The translations under genes and the position numbers were made by a program. The notes below the pieces were generated by a model. The model saw nothing but the letters and a program-made list of their open reading frames with translations, searched no databases and was not told the DNA's origin. 24,803 nt of DNA, from positions 6,671,510 through 6,696,312 of the forward strand of contig CM044489.1 of assembly GCA_024364805.1 (NCBI GenBank). Direction: 5' to 3'. Numbering within the stretch: the stretch's first letter is position 1; every line of letters starts with the position of its first letter. The stretch comes from Euprymna scolopes (Eukaryota; Mollusca; Cephalopoda; Sepiida; Sepiolidae). Of the stretch, positions 1-11,090 are shown piece after piece.

Positions 1-1540
1 GTACAAAGTATAGACAGAAAAATCAAATATTAACAGTCAAATATGAATAAAATAAAATAAGATTGAGTATTTAATTACAATAGAATTACCATAACAAAAT
101 GTTGAGTTAATTAAAAACAATTATACGACTGACTTTTACGTAAGACTTATGTAATAAAGATAAAAAGAAACGATAGAACTTAATTAGAGTCGTCAGTTTG
201 AGTTGCCCAGCCGATGTGGGAGGAGACACTGTCACTGGGATCACTAAACGCAGCTATGATTGTTTGTTTTTGTTTTATGGCATATCAACCCGTTTCAGCT
301 TATTTAATGCCGAATCAAGATATTATGGAGAAAAATTTAATAGAATATATATTTATCCAAGTCGGTTTCTATTTAGCCCATAGTTGTGACCCTAACAGGT
401 ACTACCACTCTGGGTCAGAGTGAGCCTAGGAGCAATGCCAATTAAAGGATGCATTAACATTCTCCAAAACTCGGAAGCTAGGATCTCACTGTCGGATATA
501 GTATAAGGTCATATCCAGGACCAGACGCAGCTATGGATCTATTAGAGAAAATGTAGGACCAGAAGCTTGGCGTATGACAACTTCGGGCGAAAGCAGAGGA
601 TGAAAGATATACACATTTTAACTGAGTCTAGTGTTTTTTTTTCAGAAAGAATGAATCCTCATCATGAAGCATCTGCAGTCAAGAACAATGAGTCGTAAAG
701 GTTATGTTTCTCTTTATATATGCTACCAAGACGAGGATTCAAAAAACACTCTCTATAAAAATATATGTCACGTTTGTGAACTAGGAGTAGTTCGTACCTG
801 TAGTTACTAGTTTTCCAATATTTAGAATTTGAAAATAAATTTTACATCGAAAGTTTTAACTAGATTTAAAAAAAAAATGAAAATGTAAATAAAAACTGCC
901 GGGCAATGTAGGAAGATTCATCTAGTATATAATATTTCCATTGTTCCGTGTATTTACTTGATTCGTTACAGAAAGTGTTCATAGAGAGAAAAATGTCAAA
1001 CTGATTCATGTCACACATAATTGTGTAAACATATTTTATACGTAAAATAAGAAACCCTGCTATGCCGCCATTCTCTACAGGTTAGAACCACACATAATAT
1101 TATAATTGCGGATCTTATGCTGATAAAGTGTTGTGACTAAATAAGTCTCTGGTGATTGGAATATTTCATCGCAAATCGATCTTGGTTAAGAGAGTTTGTT
1201 GACTGCTACGTTGTCCGTTCAAATAATTTGTAGCAAGTTGTTTTGTCTGGGGTATTTCAAATTTGAATTTTTAACGAAGTAGAAAATAATTGTACAAGAT
1301 TGTACAAGAAAGTGAATACAAAAAGGATTATTGAAAACTCTGTAGCCTTGCTTTAACCGGCGATATAACTCCCAAGAGTTAACATCCAGGGTTTTTTTAT
1401 AATGATAAAATGTTCATTACGAGTAAATGTGTAAGGTCCGATGATAGAGAGGTGTGTTATTTCAATAGCAATATAAACAATTTACTCAGAAATTGTGCCG
1501 TGCTAAAAAATAATCGATCGATCTTAATCTTATTCTTCAA
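1..1540. other. AT-rich non-coding DNA, nothing recognised
   Basis: No open frame here has a recognisable domain; the short frames near 198-423 look like chance. A small perfect hairpin (7-bp arms CACTCTG/CAGAGTG with a 3-nt loop) lies at 406-422. A pyrimidine run ending in CAG near 634-646 resembles a 3' splice site, but no coding exon follows that I can support. The stretch may hold diverged repeats that I cannot name by eye. Confidence 0.6.
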
Positions 1541-1549
1541 TCTCCCCCT

Positions 1550-1550
<1 letters not shown>

Positions 1551-1598
<48 letters not shown>

Positions 1599-1650
1599 GC
1601 ATATATATACAGAGAGAGAGAGAGAAGGGGGGAGAGAGAAAAGACAGAGA
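1551..1650. repeat. Compound (TA)n / (GA)n microsatellite
   Basis: An imperfect TA/AT tract at 1551-1609 is followed directly by a purine (GA)n-rich tract to about 1650. Open frames crossing it on both strands read only I-Y and R-E repeats and are products of the simple sequence. Confidence 0.95.
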
Positions 1651-1679
1651 ACAACAAGAAGGGTAAATATGCACGCTGA

Positions 1680-2687
1680 GAAATTTTAACTTCATGTTTT
1701 TATTTAATAATTATAATTAATAAAGTGTCCTTATTTTGAACATATTTGTTTAAAATATTTTTTAAGAAATCTGATTTGATACAAAAAAGTTTTAAGTATA
1801 TCTTTATTATATAAAGTAAAGTAAACATTGAAACTTCTCGGGATAATCCTTACATTAATATTTATAGACTTAATAGCTAGTTTTATACCGGGCTGTTTCT
1901 TACGTGTTGATGTTGGTTTTGTTGTCTCGTTTAAAAGCAAACAACTCTCGAATAGACAAACACGAAAGATAACAATAAACGTCCAAATAAAACAAAACAT
2001 TTGATTAAATAAACTATTCCCGCAATACCTTTACCAGAATAAACTCCAGTTCTAAGGTTGCTCTTTGAAGGTTCCAGGTGCTCAAGTGCTATGATTTTAC
2101 CAGGCTAGAATCATGTCAAATTGAAAGAACTTGATTTAAAGAGGAACCGTAAATGTAAATAAACATTATAAACCTGCATATGGAAAACACATCTTCTGTT
2201 GGAGAAATTATATTTTGCCCACCCTGGCGATATTAAAGTCACTGGGGTTTCTCTTTTTGCAAAATTAAGACGGTTTAACCCACAAAAGATAAATATTATC
2301 TTCACACACACATCAAAGAAGAAAACAGACACAGATGTATATTTAAGGTATTTAATTTCCAGGTTGGACAGTTAGACCAAAAGTGCCTAATATCAATATT
2401 CGACATATTTATATTTTCTTTGTAACTAAAATACCCTAACACGTTTAAATAATTTCTGACATAGTTTGCGGGTATAAAATATTGCTACTTATTTGAGTTA
2501 CATCTTTCATGGAAATTGCTCCAGACAAGACATGACGCCACATGATGTAAGCAGCTACAAAATTCTAGATAAAGGTTTTTAAAAAAACCTGCAAGCAATA
2601 AGTGTTAGATGTAATAGATCCGGACGAAGATATTAGCAATTCTTCTTCCTTTGTCAGAAACATCTCGCATGAAATATGACGAGTGAA
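1680..2687. other. AT-rich non-coding DNA before the Gypsy relic
   Basis: No domain, RNA gene or repeat that I recognise. Short minus-strand frames at 1731-2000 and 2111-2332 have no family signature and a composition expected of AT-rich non-coding sequence. Confidence 0.6.
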
Positions 2688-2692
2688 AGAAC

Positions 2693-2808
2693 TAGCGATA
2701 TACAAATTAGGTATAATTTTCAAATGAGCAGATAGCCCATATTTTTAAACTAACACCGCCTGGAACAGGTTTGTCGAACGCTTGCGTAGCGTTATACGCG
2801 ACATATCA
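2693..2808 (+). repeat. 5' LTR of the Gypsy relic
   Basis: About 116 bp that align with 6453-6564. Shared blocks include GATATRCAAATTA near the start, ATGAGYAGATAGCYCATATTT in the middle and the terminal AYATATCA. It ends in CA, with the primer-binding-type sequence one base later. The exact left edge is uncertain by a few bases; I placed it directly after the AGAAC flank. LTRs this short are unusual but known among Gypsy elements. Confidence 0.85.
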
Positions 2809-2809
2809 A

Positions 2810-2825
2810 TGGCGTCGAAGATAGG
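2810..2825 (+). other. Candidate primer binding site
   Basis: The sequence TGGCGTCGAAGATAGG begins one base after the CA end of the 5' LTR. TGG at this position is the usual start of a tRNA-complementary primer site in LTR retrotransposons (complement of the tRNA CCA end). I cannot assign the tRNA. Confidence 0.65.
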
Positions 2826-3963
2826 ATACTTTCTGGTCTTTGAAGACCTGGAACACGTAGATATGTGGATTCGTTATTTCACTGCTAATGCGATAAGCAA
2901 AAGGATGAAAAACAACAAGAAGCAAGAGGGGGGATTAAATCACCGACTTGTACATGGCTAACGGTGGTTGTGAAGAAATTATGATGGTTTACCTTCGAGA
3001 ACTAGTAGAAATGACTTTCGAAGAAATAAGTCAGGTTATCAAGGAAATATGAGGCTGAAAAAAAAGGCTAGTGATTGCAGAAAGGACCAAGTTTATGGCA
3101 ATGAAGCAGGAAGTCGATGAACCGATAGTTTAATATTAACACTGGTTAAGAAGTTCGAGTAAATACTGTGAATTTGAAAAAAAAAACTAGGAACAGAAGA
3201 AGAAAGAATAGACGTAGAGTTAATCCAACTAAGCTTACTTGAAGGTATCATAATTCGGTACATATATATAAGCTAACAGAACAGTTACAACTTACAAACA
3301 TGTCCTTGAATATTTGTCTAGAATTTATACAACAGCAGGAATTAATATATACCTACAACCAAAAGAGACAACTACTACGAAGAAATACTGACTGAAACGT
3401 ATAGTGTAAAAACGAAAAGAAACATGTTACATACTGTACAAAATTACTGAAAGGAAAATAGAAAAGTAACCAGAGTTTGGAAAAACATGTTCAAAGTGTT
3501 TAAAAAAATCACTTCAGAGAAGTATGTAAAACGAAAAATGTGAAAAGAATAGAGCATGAAAATAGACAAATCCTTAATGTAAAGAAGGATGATATACAAA
3601 ATACTGAATCTAAGAATGGAGATACAAAAATAAAATTGAACATCTACAATTATGTTGTTGAAATGCAAATAGATACTGGCAGTTAAGTGACTATAACACC
3701 CAGTACTTTGTGGGAAAATTTGAAAAACAGTTAATAAAAACAACGTACAATTACGTGATTATAGTGATTATGGGTTACTTTTAAGGTTCAATAGAACTAA
3801 AAGAAAGGTATGAATTAGTACAGATTATAGTTACAAATTGCCGAAAATGCATGGATTAAAAATAAATTCAACGAAGTTGAGAAATGAGATAGAAGTAGAA
3901 AAACAGCAAATAAAAAAATATGAAGGAAAACTTATTAGAATTTGCCCCTTTTGGATGAAGTAA

Positions 3964-4377
3964 ATGGGCATCACCTATTGTGTTATTAAAAAATATGGTT
4001 ACTTGAGAATTGGTGGAGATTATAAAATAGGGGCGAACCCTACAGTTTGCGCCGCATCGTACCCTATTCTGAATGTGGAAGTAGCTATACATAAACTTGC
4101 CGGAATGAAAATATTTTCGAAGATAGACTTTAAATCAGCTTACCACCGAATTCCCATAGATGAAAAATTTAAAGAAGTGACGACGATAAACACACCTATA
4201 AGACTGTTAAGGTGGAAAAGGATGGCGTATAGCATACACACGGCAAGTGCAATTTTTCAAAAAGCTATTGAAATAGTAATACGAAATGTTGAAAATACCA
4301 TCTGTTATCAAGACGATGTATGTGTTGGAGATTTAAATGAAGATAATTTTAAGAAAAAAAACCTGAAAATATACTGA
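3964..4377 (+). pseudogene. Reverse transcriptase part of the Gypsy relic
   Basis: This stretch reads as Ty3/Gypsy RT. The motif KIDFKSAYHRIPI corresponds to the RT block carrying the first catalytic Asp, and CYQDDVCVG carries the YxDD box with its two catalytic Asp residues. A protease-like DTGS lies upstream and RNase H-like sequence downstream, as expected for a Gypsy pol. It is one part of the broken element at 2688-6569 and is annotated as a fossil, not as a gene. Confidence 0.9.
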
Positions 4378-6452
4378 ATCGGCTAAGAGACGCTGGTATG
4401 GCAGTATATACAAAAATTGTGTAACCAACGGTAATAAAATATAATTTTTGGGTTACTCAATATCAAAAGAATAAATTCATCCAGATGAAGAGCTAATAGA
4501 AAAATTTCTAAAAGTGGGTACACCAAAATAAAAAAAGAGTTGAGTCTTTCTTGTGTTTGGTAAATTTGTGTAGAAAATATGTACCAAATACAATGAGTTA
4601 ACAGAACAATTTGCAAACTTAAAAAAGAAAAATGCGGAATTAATTTCGTAAAAACACCAACTGAAAGTCGTTGAAAACTTCTGATTGAAGGATTCTGGTG
4701 AAAAGTCAGAGTATAAATTTTTTACCCTTATAAGAGCATAACTCTAACTACTGACGATCTTCGTATTTTATCACAAGATGGCCATCCCGTAATATATTTA
4801 TCGAGGAGATTAACAACCATTAAATAAAATTATTCTGATATAGACAGGGAGGCACTAAACATAGTGAGGACAACGGATAGAGCAAAACGGTGTTTTATGG
4901 GAAAATTCTTGTTTAAAAGTGATCAGAGATCACTGGAATTTATTTTCAACCCAAGAAAAGAATTACCGAAAGTTACAACGTCCACAATATAACGTTGGAT
5001 TATCATACTGATGACATTCGACTTTGATATTGAGTATGTTAAAGGGAATACGATACCGCACGTTGATTGATGCCTTATCTAGATTGAGGTTTTACAGAGA
5101 GGATAAGGACAAAAACGACGAAGAATTTGAAGACACATTCCTGAAGCTTGTGATAACCGATGTAATATCTGTATATGAAATGACTACTGTAACTAAAAAT
5201 GCCCCAATGTTAAACAGAATAGTGTTGAGGACAAAGGAGAATCGCTGGGGAAATTTTTAATAGCTGAAAGTGAAAAATTAAGACGCAAACTGCCAATAGA
5301 CAACGGGGTAATATGTAATGGAGACTTGGTAGTTCCTGCAGAAACACTGAGGAGACAGGGTATAAAAATGTACACGATAACGTAAATTGTGGAGTGGCAG
5401 CTACGCAAAGAAGAGTATAATTGGAAGCATGGGAATCGCAGTACTCAAAAGAGGTGGAGGATAACGTAAAGACATGCAAAAAATGTACAGGACACAGGAA
5501 TATAAAGTAAAAGAAAATGCATGTGTTGTCGCGAGAACCCTGAAGCAGAGTACAGATGGGTCATGCCTATTTCAATGAGATAGGACTAGTATTAATATAA
5601 ATAGACGTATATTCAGGTTGGCCTTAAGTGGTACGCGTACCTGTATAAAAGTACCACCGTAAAACAAATATTAAGAGTAATATTTTCGAGAAATGGGATA
5701 ATGAATTGAGAAATGGGATATTGAAATTGCGGATGCTGATTTGCATGAATGGTTAAGAAAAATAGGATGCAGACCTACCAATACCCCTCTCTACCACCAA
5801 CAAAGTAACGAGATAGCTAAAAAGGATGGGCCAGACGGTAAAGAAGGGCATAAAAGCATTCGTGCAATAGAAGGAAAAATATATGCCTCCTTACAAGATT
5901 ATTACTAAGTTATAGAACAATTCCGCATGCAGGCATGCAAGAAAGTCCATCTGCCTTAAGGGGACGACAATTAAGGCCCCCATTTGACTATTTCATATGC
6001 CACGAATAAAAAGATGTGATACAAAAGAAATAGGGACACGGAAACCGAGACAAAAGAATTTACTATGCAGAAAGCACATAATACTGCAATAATAAATAAA
6101 GAAAATTGGAGCAGTCTTCTAACTACTGCTGATAAAATACGATTCCAAGGAGAACAATCGGATGAGGAAATGCCGTCAGAGCTGTCCATTATTGACGTAA
6201 CAAAAGAGTTGCTGCAGAATGAGACTGCGGAAGAAGTAGTAGAGAAGGACTAGTTAGAAGAGGAAGAAATAGAATGGGACAAGACATAAGAGCAAGATCA
6301 GAATATGTAGGAGGAACACTGCAATTTTAGGGAAAGGCGTGATAGATGCAGATCTCCAAGGAAAAGGAGAAATATAAAGTAAAATATTCAAGAGTGCACG
6401 ATAAGAAGTAGAAGAATTACTCGCGGCATAAAGCTCGTTCGTTATAGGGAGA

Positions 6453-6564
6453 TGTAGTGATATGCAAATTAAGTATAATTTACATATGAGTAGATAGCTC
6501 ATATTTATAAACTACTTAAAACAAGGGTTGTTGAGCGCTTGTTAATGTTATACACGATATATCA
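6453..6564 (+). repeat. 3' LTR of the Gypsy relic
   Basis: About 112 bp starting TGTAGTGATATG and ending ATATATCA, aligned with 2693-2808. A purine run AGGGAGA (6446-6452) abuts the left edge, as a polypurine tract does, and AGAAC follows the right edge. Divergence from the 5' LTR is substantial, which supports an old insertion. Confidence 0.85.
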
Positions 6565-6569
6565 AGAAC

Positions 6570-8208
6570 AAAAATAAAGGAAGCGAGTCACGAATGTAAA
6601 CCTTACATCATTTTTGTCGCCTAATATTATAACGCAAGACTGAGTTAATAAGAAACATTAGAGGCACCGACCAGAAAAAATGGTCTAGCATAATTTATTT
6701 TTCTTCGCTATTACATCTTCGTATTTTTTACCTTCATTTTTTTACAACTTAAAAGCTGATGCATTCCTCTAATCGATCCGTTTTGAAAATAAAATATTGT
6801 TGTTATTTCAGTGCTTTCGGTTTTTTGGGATTTTTTTTAAGAAAAAATAATTTGGACTCGAATGAATTCTGCTTGCAGTAATAATTCACTTCGAAAATGA
6901 ATAAATGTGTTGGATAATCCAGATCTCTTAAGTAACGTAAAAATAAAAGTCATTCAGAAGCTTGGATGCGAATGCTCAGGCATGACGTCAAATGAGTCAA
7001 TATGTTGAACGTAGAATCACCGGAGAGTGGGTGAGCGAGATTAAACCACATTTCAAGACAAAGCATGCCGAAATGTTTACGTTATCTTCGACAATGAAAG
7101 TTATAGCAGAGACAACAAAATGGGGAAAAATGGCCACGATGGCCAAGCAAGGCGACGCACTGTTTCTTCACTGCAAGAACACACCAACAGTAAAATGCAC
7201 GTCTTCATAAATGGCTAAAACTGTCATTTGGAAACTGAAAAGGTTATTTTGAATGAACGAAATATTTCATAGCCAGCTGTGTGTATATAGCGAGACAATG
7301 ACTAGCTTGATTTTTAAAAAGTAAAAAACATATTTGAAGATCGGCTTCAACAGATATATAAAAATGCTAAAAAACAGAAATTTTCACTAATTGTCTGTTC
7401 AAAATAAATATTCGTAAACCAAAAGATATGTCGTAATACATTAAATTCAACTAAGTTCTCGTATTTAAAACTTAATAATCAAAACACTAAACAGCTAGGA
7501 AAACGGCAGCGGTACCGTTATCCCGATTGATAGTTTGGGCTCCTATGTTTATTTTTATGCAAAGTCATTACCATCCAACATTCAATTTTGCCAGCCTCCT
7601 TTGATGCCTGAGTGATAAAAATGCCAGGAGCGCTTTGTTAATGATATTTCCGGAGCCACTCTATAATGTAAATCCTTTCTTCTAACTGTCTATACATCAA
7701 CTGCATCGGTTTCGTAAATCCATACCAGACGCTGATAAATGTTGCCTTGGGGTAGTTAACCCTCCTATATCTACGATAGTATTGATTCGTCTAGCACTAT
7801 GTAAGCCAGACATTGCTGTTGTAAAGCAGAGAGCACACGCGTAGTTCTGCTCTCGGTGGACATGTTGTCCGGACTGCAGTGCCTGTTATGATGCTGTACC
7901 GCAGTTAAATCGTCTTTAGTCAATGGAAGGAGAAAACTGTTTCTATACTAAGGCAATTTTATTCAGAGTGTCTACTTTTGGGGGAAGTGGTTTTCTCCTA
8001 CATAAAACTCGACCTTGTGTCACATTTTGTTTCCGTGGGAAAACAAATAAATGCCGAGAGCACGCGAGTAGTCTAACCGCACTCAGTGAGCACCAGAACT
8101 CTTCTACCTCAATATTATGACCCCCCCTAAACAGGACAACAACATCGGACATGTATTCGAAAAAAAACCATAAGGATCTTATTTGTATAAACGACCAAAT
8201 CTTGGGTG
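6570..8208. other. Non-coding stretch, no recognised gene
   Basis: The longest plausible frame, 6992-7210 (72 aa), contains HFKTKHAEMF, which loosely recalls a zinc-finger-like spacer, but it has no paired cysteines and I do not assign it. Weakly similar GC-richer patches occur at about 7825-7862 and 8053-8095 (both begin GAGAGCAC) and may be decayed repeats. Nothing else is recognised. Confidence 0.5.
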
Positions 8209-8295
8209 CAAATCTTTAATTTTCCAAGAAAGAATAAAAATACAAGTTTGTTGAACGGACGTATTTTTATTCTTTCTTGAAAAAGTAAAGATTTG
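8209..8295. repeat. Strong hairpin, 35-bp arms, 17-nt loop
   Basis: The left arm 8209-8243 and right arm 8261-8295 are reverse complements at 33 of 35 positions. The loop is 8244-8260. The arms are AT-rich (core ATTTTTATTCTTTCTTG). The size resembles a microRNA precursor, but a foldback element or palindromic duplication is at least as likely. No conserved miRNA seed is recognised. Confidence 0.85.
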
Positions 8296-8599
8296 TTCCA
8301 CGAAGTTTTTTTCAACGACGCAGAACGACCTCAAATCGAAAAATTAATTTATCAAAAATCCGTGAGTAGAAATAATCTTAAAAAAACTGTCTATTGCTTA
8401 CGAAATTACCAAATTCATTTCAAACTCTTGGTTTTTGCAAGTCTTGCAAAGGTTTCAAATTTGAAATATGAATTTGTATTAGCCTTAAATTTTCTTCTTT
8501 ATCCAAAAGTCTTTATTTCTGGACTGGCGCTGAAAGTGAACATTTTGGATTTTAAAAACACAATCGAAAAAAGAAAAGGAAAAAAAAACATAACTAGCT

Positions 8600-9010
8600 T
8601 CATCTTCGTGCTCCTCTGCTTAACGTTCACAGGGAACATGAGTTGGAACAGATACATCAAGAGCATTTCCAAGGCTGCTGCGAAGAATGTAGGCTCGCAT
8701 TACCGTACTATAAAGTTACTTACGCCTGAAAGTATCAGGTAGCTCTATAAGGCAGTCATTGGCCCATGTATGGAGTATTCTTGTCACATTATTGCTGGTC
8801 TATTTGCTAATGGTCTCTCATTTCTGGAAAGATTCGAAAGAGCCTCCAACCTGACTGGTTCTAAACTGCCATCTAGGATTCAACCTCTGTCTCCCCGAGG
8901 AACTGTTACATCTCTTTGCCTGTTTTACAACTGGTAGGTGTTTTGACGAACTAGAAACCCTTGTACCCTCTCGTCATGCAGAAGATCAAGTTTTATGTGA
9001 GCAGAAATAA
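8600..9010 (+). mobile_element. LINE family A fragment: C-terminal end of ORF2
   Basis: The plus strand reads LTFTGNMSWNRYIKSISKAA, then KNVGSHYRTIKLLTPESIR, a stop, and GPCMEYSCHI, followed by a QPLSPRGTVTSLCLFYNW-like stretch. This is the region after the RT domain of the CR1/Jockey-type non-LTR elements that occur repeatedly in this window. The copy has at least two in-frame stops, no RT catalytic motifs and no 3' UTR; it stops matching near 9010. An open frame that reaches it from 8293 gains its first ~110 residues from unrelated upstream sequence, so that frame is not a gene. Confidence 0.9.
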
Positions 9011-9056
9011 TTCTATTCAACTCCCTACAGATCTCTGAAACTTATATCCTTGATAG

Positions 9057-9389
9057 TTGCGCCCTACATCAATGTGGTACCGTGGTTTTTCGGAGAAAAA
9101 TGTAATAAAAAATGAAAAAACTCAGACTTTGGAACTACAGAAACAAATAGTAAAAACAGAGAATAAGAAAGAAAAAAAAAGAGAAAGAGAAGAAAAAACA
9201 AACAGATCAGTGGAACGAGACAGAAGAGAAATAGAAGCGGGAAAAGAAGAAAGAGAAGTCAAAGGAGTTCAGTTCAGTGAAAAAATATAGGAAATGCATA
9301 GACAGGCAAATAAAAAATTGTAATTACAACTTCAATAATAGCAAAGAAAGAAAGCAACGAGTCAAACCAGATCTGGTCAGCATGAGAAC
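9057..9389. other. Purine-rich stretch
   Basis: The sequence is rich in GA and AAAGA and gives a frame (9057-9290) of almost only K, E and R. It could be the low-complexity start of the adjacent Gypsy gag or a simple purine tract. No LTR is seen in it. Confidence 0.5.
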
Positions 9390-11090
9390 ATTTTTACTAC
9401 CATGCTGAAGAGGTGTGGATATTTGAAGCCTATTTTTGCGGATTTGGTGACGTATTTATGATTGATTGTATAGCATTGGAGCCGCGTAACATAAGTTCGA
9501 GGACTATACTATCCATAAGTAGACGAGCAAATTGGCTGTCGACGAGTCAGTGGAATCTTTAATGGAAGTATACTGCCAACCTCATCTTATTCCATAAACG
9601 ATGGAGATGCATAAACCTTACACGAAAAGAAAACTAAGATTACACCACACTTGTTTCAGTCGTAAATATACCCTGTGACGACTTCGAACTATACTCATTG
9701 ACAGTCGACAAATTTAAAGTCATGATTTTCATTCAAGGCTTGTTGTCGACTAAGGGCGCTCAGATTAGGCGCCGAGCATTAAGCAGATTGGAAAAGGAAC
9801 CAAACATAACACTTTAACAATTGGCTGAGGAGTGTCAGAGAATCATATCTGAAAAGCAAGACTCCAAAAATATAGAAAGTGGCAGGTGTAGCACACATTA
9901 AAAAAGTACGAAGTAACAAAATATCTAACTATACTAACAGTCAGGCGAAAGCAAAACAAAGTCTTCCGGAAAAATCCCAAAAGAACCGGACTTGGCTCAT
10001 TACCTGGTGAGAACTGGCAGAAGGAGTGCCCATACTGGTCTCTGAAATGTGATCGCTGCAAACGCAACGGACGCAAATGTTCACATTGATAAGCAAAAGG
10101 ACCCCTACAGAAGCTACGTAAGAAAATACTGGAGTAGAAAGATCTTTTACATCTAGGGATCTCTACTGTATGGGGGTGGGATTTAGCTGCCTGTCGGGTT
10201 TGTCGAGGGGATCCTCGTTGTGGGGGCACAAGTGTATGCAGTTCGTCAGAGCATTCACCATTAAAATACTTGTAGAACAAGCCGAGGGATGCAACGTTTC
10301 GTCGATGGGACAGAGGCTAAAGCTTAGATGCTAGTTCAGGGCCTATCAGATTGGCGACTCTTTTTTTAACCTTGTCCAGGAGCGAGATACTAATAGAAGC
10401 TGCACCAGCCCAAATATGACAACAATACTCCATACATGGGTGAATGGTGACCTTATAGAGGTACAGGATACTTTCAGGTGTCAGTAGTTTTGTAGCACGG
10501 TAGAGAGAGCCTACCTTTTTCGCAGCGGCCCTCTGCAATGTTTTCAATATAATTGTTCCAGCTCATGTTTCCTGTGAACGTATGGCAATGCAGTTTGAAA
10601 GATGTACTCTCAGACAGGGGGTCACTGGCCATTGCTATTGGTGGCAGAGAAGGTTTCTTGTAATTATTGAAGGAAACCAGTTTAGTCTTGGCAGCATTGA
10701 ATGTGACTTCTCGCTTGGGTTGAATGCAGCACTTAAGTATAATCATTACCAGCTACTCAGATCCGAGGAATTTTTACGAAACTAAATGGGTAGAAAATAT
10801 TCTCTAAAATAGATCTGAGCAAAGCGTACCTACAGATTTACATTGAGGAAGTAATCTAAAAACGTGTGTGCATTACCACTCAGAAGGGGCAATCTATGTA
10901 CAATAGGTTAACTTTCAAGAACAAAATCGCATCTTTCGACTGATATTCGATACGATGTAAGGTTGCCTTGATTGAGGTTATTTTGAAAATGCACATTTGA
11001 CGTGTTGTTCTGTCCATAGGTGATCATCTGTTAAAGATAATTGACCAGGATGGACTTGGCCTCTCGCAAAATTTAGAGTGGTGATTGCTT
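9390..11090 (+). mobile_element. Second Ty3/Gypsy relic, with a LINE inside it
   Basis: This is an old broken Gypsy fragment on the plus strand. The parts seen are gag (about 9390-9840, including FEAYFCGFGDVFMID and VDKFKVMIFIQGLLS), a zinc-knuckle-like segment (about 10010-10090, CPYWSLKCDRCKRNG), and after the embedded LINE an RT segment (about 10712-10960, with SLGLNAALK and the KAYLQI-type block) and possible further pol to about 11090. No LTRs are identified. It carries several breaks throughout. An antisense family A LINE fragment occupies 10094-10712 between the gag and RT parts. It belongs to a different Gypsy lineage from 2688-6569, judged by its gag. Confidence 0.75.
10094..10712 (-). 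mobile_element. LINE family A fragment, antisense within the Gypsy relic
   Basis: The minus strand reads VTFNAAKTKLVSFNNYKKPS, SLPPIAMASDPLSES, HTFTGNMSWNNYIE, ILYLYKVTIHPCMEYCCHIW, GPELASKL and FYKYFNGECSDELHTLVPP, ending in EIPRCKRSFYSSIF. That is the segment from just after the RT domain to near the C-terminus. Frame changes are visible between these blocks. The copy lacks its own 3' UTR and poly(A): similarity to the 12-13 kb copy stops near 10094, directly beside the Gypsy zinc-knuckle sequence. The right junction with Gypsy RT is near 10712. No target duplication is seen. Confidence 0.9.

Larger units (their letters stand above)
2688..6569 (+). mobile_element. Old Ty3/Gypsy LTR retrotransposon with both LTRs and target duplication
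   Basis: This is a fossil element of about 3.9 kb. The parts lie in the usual Gypsy order on the plus strand: 5' LTR (about 2693-2808), primer-binding-type sequence (2810-2825), gag-like region (about 2900-3480), aspartic protease region around a DTGS motif (about 3640-3730), reverse transcriptase (about 3960-4560), RNase H (about 4735-5085), integrase-like region (about 5270-5950), a downstream tail, a short polypurine tract (6446-6452) and the 3' LTR (6453-6564). The 5-mer AGAAC flanks both ends (2688-2692, 6565-6569), consistent with an integrase-type duplication. The LTRs differ at roughly a fifth or more of positions, so the insertion is old. The element is heavily broken, with many breaks across all parts, and is not active. 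The family follows from the part order and RT motifs; the clade within Gypsy is not resolved. Confidence 0.9.

Noticed and set aside
634-646. Pyrimidine tract plus CAG as a 3' splice site
   Set aside because: No coding exon or donor site that I can support follows; such strings are frequent in this composition.
6992-7210. 72-aa frame with HFKTKHAEMF as a zinc-finger remnant
   Set aside because: No cysteine pair at the expected distance and no supporting neighbours.
7825-8095. Two similar GAGAGCAC... patches, possibly terminal repeats
   Set aside because: Similarity is only about two thirds over some 35 bp, and no element structure is found between them.
8293-8742. 149-aa open frame as a host gene
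   Set aside because: Its last ~40 residues are the family A LINE; the first part has no motif and composition typical of non-coding AT-rich DNA.
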